Below, one piece after another: positions 1-7,116 of a stretch of 7,116 nucleotides of DNA (within the stretch, counting starts at the first letter, position 1; every line of letters begins with the position of its first letter). This stretch comes from Methyloceanibacter sp. (lineage in GTDB: Bacteria; Pseudomonadota; Alphaproteobacteria; Rhizobiales; Methyloligellaceae): the NCBI GenBank assembly GCA_022865725.1, contig JALHTP010000023.1, positions 1 to 7,116 of the forward strand, written 5' to 3'. The translations under genes and the position numbers were made by a program. The notes beneath the pieces are model-generated. The model ran no database searches. It saw nothing but the letters and a program-made list of their open reading frames with translations, and was not told where the DNA came from.

Positions 1-751
<751 letters not shown>

Positions 752-755
<4 letters not shown>

Positions 756-3700
756 TCTGCGGCCTCCAGTTGGGGCGTTGCGGCCGGCTGATCCGCGGCC
801 GGCTTATCAAGCCAGTCGACCTCCGCCATCTTGCGCACGATGACGAACTCGTCGCGGTTGGAGCCGACGGTGCCGTAGTAATTGAAGCCGTAGGATTGCT
901 GAGCGTAACCGCCGATCATGTGCGTCGGCTTCAGCACTGTGCGCGTCACCGAGTTATGGATGCCGCCGCGCTGACCGGTCTGCTCGGAGCCCGGTACGTT
1001 CACGATCTTCTCCTGCGCGTGATACATCATGCACATGCCTTCCTTGACGCGCTGGGAGACGACGGCGCGAGCAACCAGTGCGCCGTTTGTGTTGAACGCC
1101 TCGACCCAGTCATTGTCGACGATGCCTGCTTTTCCGGCGTCAACCTCGCTGAGCCAAACGATCGGTCCGCCGCGCGACAGGGTCAGCATCAGCAGATTGT
1201 CGGTATAGGTGGAGTGGATGCCCCATTTTTGATGGGGGGTGATGAAGTTGAGCACGATCGGCGTATTGCCGTTCGGCTTGCGGTCGATGACCGGCTTCAC
1301 CGTCTTGGTGTCGATTGGCGGGCGATAGACACACAAGCCTTCGCCGAAGGCCCGCATCCACAAATGATCCTGGTAGAGCTGCTGGCGGCCGGTGAGCGTC
1401 CGCCACGGGATCAGCTCATGCACGTTCGTGTAGCCGGCGTTGTAGCAGACCTTATCCGATTCAAGCCCAGACCAGATCGGCGACGAAATGATCTTGCGCG
1501 GCTGGGCAACCACGTCGCGGAAGCGGATTTTCTCGTCGTCTTTGCCGACAGCGAGATGGTCGTGCTCACGCCCGGTGAACCGCCCAAGCGAGGCCCAAGC
1601 CTTGACCGCGACCTCGCCGTTCGTCTCAGGCGCGAGGCTCAGGATGACCTCGCAGGCGTCGATATCAGTATTGATTTGCGCCAAGCCCTTGGTCGCACCG
1701 TCTTCCTCGACCTCTCCATTGAGCCGCTTCAGGAACTCGACCTCATGCTCGGTGTTCCAGTTTATGCCCTTGCCGCCGTTGCCCAGCTTGGCCATCAACG
1801 GCCCGAGCGAAGTGAATCTCTTGTAGAGGTTGGGATAGTCCCGCTCGACGACGGTGACCTGCGGCATCGTCTTGCCGGGGATCGGATCAATCTCACCCCG
1901 CTTCCAATCCTTCACGTCGAAGGGTTGGGCGATCTCGCCGGGCGTGTCGTGCAGGATCGGGGTAAGCACCACGTCCGTCTCCAGCCCGAGCACCTCGGGC
2001 GCAACTTCGGAGAAGGCCTTGGCGATACCCTTGTAGATCTCCCAGTCGTTGCGCGCCCCCCAAACCGGATCGACAGCCGATGTCAGCGGATGGATGAAGG
2101 GATGCATGTCGGACGTATTGAGATCGTTCTTCTCGTACCAAGTCGCGGTCGGCAGAACGATGTCGGAATACATGCAGGTAGTCGACATCCGGAAGTCGAT
2201 CGTGACGAGCAGGTCGAGCTTTCCCTCCGGAGCCCGGTCGTGCCACGCCACCTCGCTTGGCTTTTGCGCCCCGGTCGCGCCCAGATCCTTCCCCAACACG
2301 CCGTGCGAGGTGCCAAGCAGGTGCTTCAGGAAATATTCGTGCCCCTTGCCGGACGCGCCCAAGAGGTTGGAGCGCCAGACGAAAAGATTGCGCGGCCAGT
2401 TGACTGGCTTGTCCGGATCTTCGCAGGAGAGCTTGAGTTCGCCGGATTTAAGCGCGGCGGCGACATAGTCTTTCGGCTCCTTGCCGGCGGCCATCGCCTT
2501 CGCCGCGATCGACAGCGGGTTCGCCTCTAGCTGAGGCGCGGAGGGCAACCAGCCCATGCGCTCGGCGCGCACGTTGTAGTCGATCAGAGCCCCATCCCAC
2601 GGGCCGGCCGGTGCCGTTGGCGAGAGGATTTCCGATACGTCGAGCGTCTCGTACCGCCACTGATCGGTGTGGGCGTAAAAGGACGACGTCGAGTTTATCT
2701 GCCGCGGTGGGCGCCCCCAATCGAGGGCGAAGGCAAGCGGCAGCCAGCCCGTCTGCGGACGCAGCTTCTCCTGCCCGACATAGTGTGACCAGCCGCCACC
2801 CGACTGCCCAATGCAGCCGCACATCACCAGCATGTTGATGATGCCGCGGTAGGTCATGTCCATGTGGTACCAATGGTTCACCCCGGCGCCGAGGATGACC
2901 ATGGAGCGCCCATTCGTCTTCTCGGCGTTGCGGGCGAATTCGCGCGCGATGGTGACGATCTGGTCGCGCGGCACGCCGGTGATCCGCTCCGCCCAGGCGG
3001 GCGTATAGGGCTCAAGGTCGTCGTAGGACGCGGCGAGATGCTCGCCGCCGAAGCCCTGGTCGACCCCGTAATTCGCCATGAATAGATCGTAGACGCTGGC
3101 CACCAGCGCCTCCCCATCCCTAAGGCGCAGGCGCTTGGCGGGAACTTGTCGGATCAAGACGCTTGGATGGTCGGTGCCGGCGAAATGATCGTGCTCGCGG
3201 TTGCCGAAATAGGGGAAGGCGACAGGGGCAAGCTCGTCGTGGATTCCGGCGAGCGAGAGGCTCAGCCTGGTATCCTTGCCCGTCCCATCCTTCTCCTCGA
3301 GATTCCACTTGCCCGGATCGCCCCAGCGGAACCCGACGGAGCCGCGCGGCGCCACGACCTCGCCCGAAATTTCATCGAAGGCGACTGTCTTCCATTCGGG
3401 GTTGGCCGTCTCGCCCAACGCGCCGTCGAAATCGCTCGCGCGCACGAACCGTTCGGGCACCAGCCGACCGTCGGTCTGGACGAGGCGGACAAGCATCGGC
3501 ATGTCGGTGTATTTGCGGGCGTAGTCGGTGAAATAGGGGACCTGCCGCTCGACATGGAACTCGCGCGCGATCACATGGCCGAGCGCCATGGCCAGTGCGG
3601 CGTCGGTGCCCTGCTTCGGATGCACCCAAAGGTCGGAGAATTTCGCGGCCTCTGAGTAGTCGGGCGTGACGACGACGCTCTTGGCGCCGCGGTAGCGCGC

Positions 3701-4507
3701 CTCGGTATAAAAGTGCGCGTCGGGCGTGCGCGTTTGAGGGACATTCGATCCCCACAGGATGAGGAAGCCGGAATTGTACCAATCGGCGCTTTCGGGAACG
3801 TCGGTCTGCTCGCCCCAGGTCTGGGGCGAGGCGGGCGGCAGATCGCAGTACCAGTCGTAGAATGACATGGATACGCCGCCGAGCAGCGACAGATAGCGCG
3901 AGCCCGCGGCATAGCTCACCATCGACATCGCCGGGATCGGCGAGAAGCCGAACACGCGATCCGGTCCGTAGGTCTTCACGGTGTAGGCGTTGGCCGAGGC
4001 AACGATCTCGGTGACCTCGTCCCAGCTTGCACGCACGAAACCGCCGAGGCCGCGCTTCTTAACGTAGGCGGCGCGCTTCTCGGGATCCTCGACGATCGAG
4101 GCCCAGGCCGCGACCGGCGCCAGCGTTGCCCGCGCCTGACGCCAAAGCTTTAGCAGCCGCGAGCGGACGAGCGGATATTTCACCCGGTTGCCGGAATAGA
4201 GGTACCAGGAATAGCTCGCGCCTCTGGAGCAGCCGCGCGGCTCGTGATTGGGGAGCTCGGGCCTCGTGCGCGGATAGTCGGTCTGCTGCGTCTCCCAGGT
4301 GACGATGCCGCCCTTGACGTAGATCTTCCACGAGCACGAGCCGGTGCAATTGGCGCCGTGGGTCGATCGCACGATCTTGTCGTGCTGCCAGCGCTTGCGG
4401 TAGCCGTCCTCCCAACGCCGATCCTCCCGCGTGACGATGCCGTGACCATCGGCGAACTCATCGACGACGCGATTGAAGAAGGTCAGGCGGTCGAGAAAGT
4501 GGCTCAT
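752..4507 (-). CDS. narG: Respiratory nitrate reductase alpha subunit NarG (Mo-bisMGD catalytic subunit)
   Basis: NarG reduces nitrate to nitrite at a molybdenum bis-MGD centre, using quinol electrons delivered through NarI and NarH. It acts in the cytoplasm, bound to the inner membrane. The protein has 1251 residues, close to E. coli NarG (about 1247). The N-terminal NarG segment (about 1-40) leads into the molybdopterin oxidoreductase fold. The FS0 [4Fe-4S] ligands are visible as H50, C54, C58 (HGANCTGSCSW) and C93, and the Mo ligand Asp is D222 in YDWYCDLPPASPQTWGEQTD. The C-terminal molybdopterin-dinucleotide-binding region (about 1085-1230) holds ITPHQKWGIHSTY, PGSEQTGQRGGIHNSVTR and YYGTVGSNRDEF, all typical of NarG. 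It ends in a short Ala/Pro-rich tail. There is no usable Tat signal, as expected for a cytoplasm-facing enzyme and unlike periplasmic Nap or archaeal-type pNar. The ATG at 4507 follows a GGAAGGAA ribosome site (4511-4518). The gene begins 16 bases after the narK stop and overlaps narH by 4 bases. Confidence 0.99.
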
Positions 4508-4523
4508 GGTTTCCTTCCGCCGC

Positions 4524-5882
4524 TCAGCACGGCTTCTCTGCGCCCTTCCGCGCGTAGAACCACCAATTGACCCCTATGCAGACGACGTAAAAGAACGCAG
4601 CCCAGTAGAAGAAGGGGTTGAACGATCCGAACCAGTCGAAGGAATAGGCGAGCATCAGTCCTACGGCGAAGGGACCATAGGCGGCCATGGCGCCGGTCCA
4701 GCCGATCACGCCGCCCGCCTGCCGCGGCGGAAAGATCATCGGTATTTGCTTGAAGGTCGAGGCGTTGCCGATGCCAGCGAAGAAGAAGAGGCCGAGTACC
4801 GCCGCAAGGAAATAGGGAAATTCCACCATCGAGGTCGGCGCGGTGAAGAAGGTCACTGCAATAACGCAAGCAAGCATGCCGATGACCGACCAATGCGTAA
4901 CCCGGGCGCCACCGAATTTGTCGGAAATCGGTCCGGCGGCGATCCGTGCGATCGAGCCGACAAGTGGTCCCAGGAAGGCATACGTGAGCGGATCGGGCGC
5001 GCCTGGCAACGGTCCATAGATCTGCTTGATCAGGAGTGGAAACGTTGCTGCAAGTCCCGAGAAGGTGCCGAAGGTGCCGATATAGAGAAGCGTCATGAAG
5101 AAGCCGTGCTTCGCCTTGAAGATGTCAAGCTGCTCACGAAAATTGGCGCGCACCGGCACACTCCGCAGCATCACCCAGGCGGCAATGCCGAATACCACCA
5201 CGAACGGCACATAGATCGCAGCGGCGTTCTGCAGCCAGACTTGGCTCGTCGCACCAGCGCCAGCGAAGTTCTGCGATTTGCCGAGTAGCGAGCCCGCGAG
5301 CGCGATGCCGATGATCCAGGGGGTGACGAACTGGACGATGCTCACCCCGAAATTGCCGATGCCCGCCTGCATGGCCAGCGCCGTTCCCTGCAGCCTTTTG
5401 GGGAAGAAGAGGCTAGTGGACGGCATGAAGGAGGAGAAGTTTCCTCCGCCAAGTCCTGCGAGGAAGGCCAGCAGGAGGAGCACCCAGTATGGCGTGGCCG
5501 GATCCTGGACCGCGAAGAACCAGCCGAGCAGGGGAACGAGCAGCAGGAGCGTGGAGATGGAGACGACGTGGCGCGTGCCGTAGAGCGGCACGAGGAAGGT
5601 ATGAATGACTCTAAACGTGCCCCCGGCGAGGCCCGGCATCGCCGCGAGCCAGAAAAGCTGCGAGCCTGAGAGCTGGAAGCCAACCCCCGGCAGCCGCACG
5701 ACCATCGCCGAAACGACGAACCAAACAATGAAGGCGAGCGTGAGGTTGGCGGTCGTAATTACGAGAGTCCGCCAAGCAAGCTTCTTGCCCCTCGGTTCCC
5801 AAAAGCTTGTGTCCTCAGGGGTCCACTGGCTCAGCCATGTCCGATCCGGTATTTCGTGGGGATAAGCGGCCGTCGACGCCAT
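4524..5882 (-). CDS. narK: NarK-type MFS nitrate/nitrite transporter
   Basis: A major facilitator of the nitrate/nitrite porter family, placed in the inner membrane to supply nitrate to NarG and/or remove nitrite. At 452 residues with about 12 hydrophobic segments (roughly 36-60, 74-100, 104-125, 130-157, 167-198, 216-240, 260-284, 298-320, 328-348, 354-375, 388-415, 424-444), it matches single-unit NarK proteins (E. coli 463), not the fused double NarK of Paracoccus. The nitrate signatures are present: GLGGGNFSSFM...FFP at 143-161 and GIGNASTFKQIP at 370-381. The two substrate-binding arginines align at R91 (TM2) and R313 (TM8, SIARIAAG), and Y267, F271 and F149 match known binding-pocket positions. 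I chose ATG 5882, giving MASTAAYPHEIPDRTW. It has a GAGGAG ribosome site 8 bases upstream, and a longer reading to 5993 would place the FNR-type box inside the gene. Symporter versus antiporter type cannot be settled from the sequence alone. It is first in the operon with narGH. Confidence 0.96.
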   Translation of the reverse strand: MASTAAYPHEIPDRTWLSQWTPEDTSFWEPRGKKLAWRTLVITTANLTLAFIVWFVVSAMVVRLPGVGFQLSGSQLFWLAAMPGLAGGTFRVIHTFLVPLYGTRHVVSISTLLLLVPLLGWFFAVQDPATPYWVLLLLAFLAGLGGGNFSSFMPSTSLFFPKRLQGTALAMQAGIGNFGVSIVQFVTPWIIGIALAGSLLGKSQNFAGAGATSQVWLQNAAAIYVPFVVVFGIAAWVMLRSVPVRANFREQLDIFKAKHGFFMTLLYIGTFGTFSGLAATFPLLIKQIYGPLPGAPDPLTYAFLGPLVGSIARIAAGPISDKFGGARVTHWSVIGMLACVIAVTFFTAPTSMVEFPYFLAAVLGLFFFAGIGNASTFKQIPMIFPPRQAGGVIGWTGAMAAYGPFAVGLMLAYSFDWFGSFNPFFYWAAFFYVVCIGVNWWFYARKGAEKPC

Positions 5883-5890
5883 GAAGTTGG

Positions 5891-5896
5891 CTCCTC
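5891..5896 (-). promoter_or_regulatory. Ribosome binding site of narK (decides the start)
   Basis: The minus strand reads GAGGAG, then 8 bases, then ATG at 5882-5880. This strong Shine-Dalgarno match supports the 452-residue NarK over the 489-residue reading that begins at 5993. The extra 37 residues of the longer form are not like the NarK N-terminus. Confidence 0.85.
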
Positions 5897-5964
5897 GCTG
5901 GGTCCAGTCGCATTCGAACAACCCCGCACGAGCAAACTTTTGGCTGAAAATCTCGCCCTCCACG

Positions 5965-5978
5965 TTGACGCAGATCAA
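5965..5978 (-). promoter_or_regulatory. FNR/ANR-type box upstream of narK
   Basis: The plus strand reads TTGAC-GCAG-ATCAA (minus strand TTGAT-CTGC-GTCAA), a one-mismatch fit to the FNR/ANR/FnrL consensus TTGAT-N4-ATCAA. Its centre (5971.5) is about 89 bases upstream of the narK ATG. If it acts from -41.5, as FNR usually does, transcription would start near 5930 and give a leader of about 48 bases. The -10 region that would follow is weak (for example AAAAGT, 5941-5936), which is common in activator-dependent promoters. Anaerobic induction of narK-narGH through this site is inferred from the site and its position; the factor itself is not in the window. Confidence 0.8.
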
Positions 5979-6010
5979 CCAACCTGCCCCCACTCACTAA
6001 GACCGCCTCT

Positions 6011-6024
6011 CCAACGAAAGTTGG
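6011..6024. repeat. Perfect inverted repeat CCAAC-GAAA-GTTGG in the divergent control region
   Basis: Two 5-base arms (CCAAC and GTTGG) flank a GAAA spacer. As RNA on the plus strand this would be a five-pair stem closed by a GNRA tetraloop; as DNA it has the same 5-4-5 spacing as the two Crp/Fnr-like boxes on either side. The arms do not match a regulator consensus I can name. It is short enough to be chance, and there is no T-run to make it a terminator. Confidence 0.4.
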
Positions 6025-6029
6025 TGACA

Positions 6030-6043
6030 TTGCGCCAGCGCAA
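6030..6043. promoter_or_regulatory. Perfect TTGCG-N4-CGCAA palindrome, candidate Crp/Fnr-family (NnrR-like) operator
   Basis: The sequence is TTGCG-CCAG-CGCAA, a perfect 5-4-5 palindrome. The TTG...CAA ends and the 4-base spacer are those of Crp/Fnr-superfamily sites, and the TTGCG half-sites resemble those described for the nitric-oxide-responsive NnrR group of alphaproteobacteria (from memory, not searched). The centre (6036.5) is about 74 bases before the porin-like gene start and about 154 bases from the narK start. It more likely serves the plus-strand gene, but could serve both. Which regulator binds is unknown. Confidence 0.55.
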
Positions 6044-6052
6044 GGACCCGGC

Positions 6053-6083
6053 GGTTAGACTATGCGACGCAATGGGGTAGACT
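6053..6083 (+). promoter_or_regulatory. Possible promoter zone of the porin-like gene with two TAGACT elements
   Basis: TAGACT occurs at 6056-6061 and again at 6078-6083, each inside a nearly repeated 9-mer GG(T/G)TAGACT, 22 bases apart. TAGACT matches the sigma70 -10 consensus TATAAT at 4 of 6 positions. No convincing -35 lies at 16-18 bases from either copy, so the promoter would need an activator or another sigma factor. This is a weak call, included because no better promoter is visible before the plus-strand gene. Confidence 0.25.
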
Positions 6084-6093
6084 GGGATCGTAC

Positions 6094-6100
6094 AAGGGGG
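6094..6100 (+). promoter_or_regulatory. Candidate ribosome binding site for the porin-like gene
   Basis: AAGGGGG ends 10 bases before ATG 6111. A rival start is the in-frame GTG at 6129, which has GGGAGAA (6113-6119) 9 bases upstream. An in-frame TAG at 6078-6080 bars any start further upstream. The two starts differ by six residues, both ahead of the signal peptide core, so the mature protein would be the same. Confidence 0.5.
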
Positions 6101-6110
6101 GCACTGGGCA

Positions 6111-7116
6111 ATGGGAGAATGGCCCTGGGTGACCGATCTATCGACTTCGCGAAGTCCTCGCTTGGCGGCGTGGTCGCTTCGGATCGGCCTTTCCTTGATC
6201 CTTTCAGTAGGTGCCTGGAGTTCTTTGGCCCTAGCCCAGCACGTCGACTACGATCCACAGTCCGGCTCCGACACCGGCCCCTTCCAGCCCCCAGATACGG
6301 GTCTCCTCAACGGCAAGTTCTGGACCGACTTTCGCTACCGGTATGAGTTCGTCGATCAGGGCAACCTGCCGAAGAACGCACGCGCCTCGACCTTGAGGAA
6401 CAAGACCGGCGTCGAGTCCGGCTTCTTTCACGGCTTCCGGGCCGGCATCGAAGGAGAGTTCGTCGTCGACGTGGGTCCCGAGGACTTCAACAACACAATT
6501 AATGGCAAGATCCAGTTTCCCGTCGTCGCCGACGTTCAGTCCGCCGAGGTCGATCAAGCCTATCTCGAATCCTATAACATTCCGGGAGTGGTTCTCTTGG
6601 GCGGCCGCTACCTGGAGAACCTCGATAACGAACGATATGTCGGCTCTGTGGCCTGGCGCCAGAACGACCAAACCTTCGACGGCGCGAAGGCAACCTTCAC
6701 GGCCCTCCCTGGAGTGACTGGGCTTTACGCATATATCGGCAACGTGAACCGCATCTTCAGCGACGAGTCGCCAGTCGGCAATGTTGCCTCAAACACTCAC
6801 CTATTCCATCTCGAGAGCAAGCCGATGCCCATCGGTACGCTCACGGGCTATACTTATTTGATCGATCTCTTCGATCTCGATCCGCAGTCAAATGCGAGCT
6901 ATGGCGGCTTCCTGAAGGGCAAGCGGCCTCTGGGCGATAAGCTCACTTACGATTACCGCTTCGAGTACGCTCGCCAAACTAATTATGGCGACAATCCTGT
7001 CGACTATGCCGTGGACTATGTGCGCGTCGAGCAGGGGCTGTCCTGGAACGGCTTCACCACGACGCTCATCTACGAGCTGCTCGGCAGCGACAACGGGGTC
7101 GCCGCGTTCCAGACGC
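6111..7116 (+). CDS. Exported outer-membrane beta-barrel protein, alginate-export/porin-like (3' part outside the window)
   Basis: An open frame of 335 residues without a stop, continuing past the right edge. The N-terminus is a Sec signal peptide: basic stretch RSPRLAAWSLR (15-24), hydrophobic core IGLSLILSVGAWSSLA (25-40), and probable cleavage after ALA (A42|Q43). The mature part is rich in aromatic residues alternating with polar ones, as in outer-membrane strands: FWTDFRYRYEFVDQ (70-83), LYAYIGNVNRIF (205-216), TLTGYTYLIDLFDLD (243-257), LTYDYRFEYARQTNYGDNP (278-296). The motifs RYRYEFVDQ, ASTLR, NGK..FPVVAD (131-141), DNERYVGSVAWRQNDQTFD (172-190) and NVNRIF recall uncharacterised members of the alginate-export outer-membrane family, by memory of the family and not by search. 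No alginate genes are seen, so a general or anion porin role is as likely. It is divergent from narK across a 228-base control region. The start is ATG 6111; GTG 6129 is the alternative. Confidence 0.8.
   Translation, partial: MGEWPWVTDLSTSRSPRLAAWSLRIGLSLILSVGAWSSLALAQHVDYDPQSGSDTGPFQPPDTGLLNGKFWTDFRYRYEFVDQGNLPKNARASTLRNKTGVESGFFHGFRAGIEGEFVVDVGPEDFNNTINGKIQFPVVADVQSAEVDQAYLESYNIPGVVLLGGRYLENLDNERYVGSVAWRQNDQTFDGAKATFTALPGVTGLYAYIGNVNRIFSDESPVGNVASNTHLFHLESKPMPIGTLTGYTYLIDLFDLDPQSNASYGGFLKGKRPLGDKLTYDYRFEYARQTNYGDNPVDYAVDYVRVEQGLSWNGFTTTLIYELLGSDNGVAAFQT

Noticed and set aside
4508..4523. Possible internal promoter or terminator between narK and narG
   Set aside because: The gap is only 16 bases and is filled by the narG ribosome site; there is no hairpin or T-run.
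5883..5993. N-terminal extension of narK by 37 residues
   Set aside because: It lacks a good ribosome site, does not resemble the NarK N-terminus, and contains the FNR-type box. The ATG at 5882 has GAGGAG at proper spacing.
6071..6080. Possible NarL/NarP heptamer (minus strand CTACCCCATT)
   Set aside because: TACCCCA misses the TACYYMT consensus at its last base, and there is no partner heptamer at the usual spacing.
6055..6258. Minus-strand open frame of 67 codons and plus-strand frame 6062-6346
   Set aside because: Both overlap the start and signal peptide of the barrel gene in other frames and encode Arg/Ser/Pro-rich sequence typical of out-of-frame high-GC DNA.
6231..6671. Minus-strand open frame of 146 codons
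   Set aside because: It is antisense to the exported barrel protein, which has a clear signal peptide and barrel-like pattern on the plus strand.

Overview
The window is a nitrate-respiration locus, almost certainly from a high-GC proteobacterium. It most resembles an alphaproteobacterium, but that assignment rests on overall gene style and regulatory-site type, not on a taxonomic marker. All nitrate genes are on the minus strand, transcribed from right to left: narK (4524-5882), then narG (752-4507), then the 5' part of narH, which runs off the left edge. narJ and narI would be expected beyond the left edge, but they are not in the window. A separate gene on the plus strand starts at about 6111 and runs off the right edge. 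It encodes an exported outer-membrane beta-barrel protein that looks like the alginate-export/porin family.

The nar genes are tightly packed. narK and narG are 16 bases apart, and narG and narH overlap by four bases (ATGA), so they are very likely one transcript. NarK brings nitrate into the cytoplasm and/or exports nitrite. NarG carries the Mo-bisMGD active site and the FS0 cluster and reduces nitrate to nitrite on the cytoplasmic side of the membrane. NarH passes electrons from the (unseen) NarI cytochrome b through its iron-sulfur clusters to NarG. Every ligand of FS0 and the Mo-ligating Asp of NarG can be seen, as can all cluster ligands of NarH that lie within the window. The enzyme therefore looks functional.

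The 228-base divergent intergenic region (5883-6110) is the control region. It holds a near-perfect FNR/ANR-type box (TTGAC-N4-ATCAA) placed sensibly for anaerobic activation of narK-narGH. It also holds a perfect TTGCG-N4-CGCAA palindrome of the Crp/Fnr-superfamily type, nearer the porin gene, and a third palindrome that can fold as a GAAA-tetraloop hairpin. The most interesting points are this cluster of three palindromes with the same 5-4-5 geometry and the divergent pairing of an outer-membrane channel with a nitrate operon. I see no mobile element, tRNA, rRNA or CRISPR array, and no evidence of a wholly new system; the nar part is conventional.
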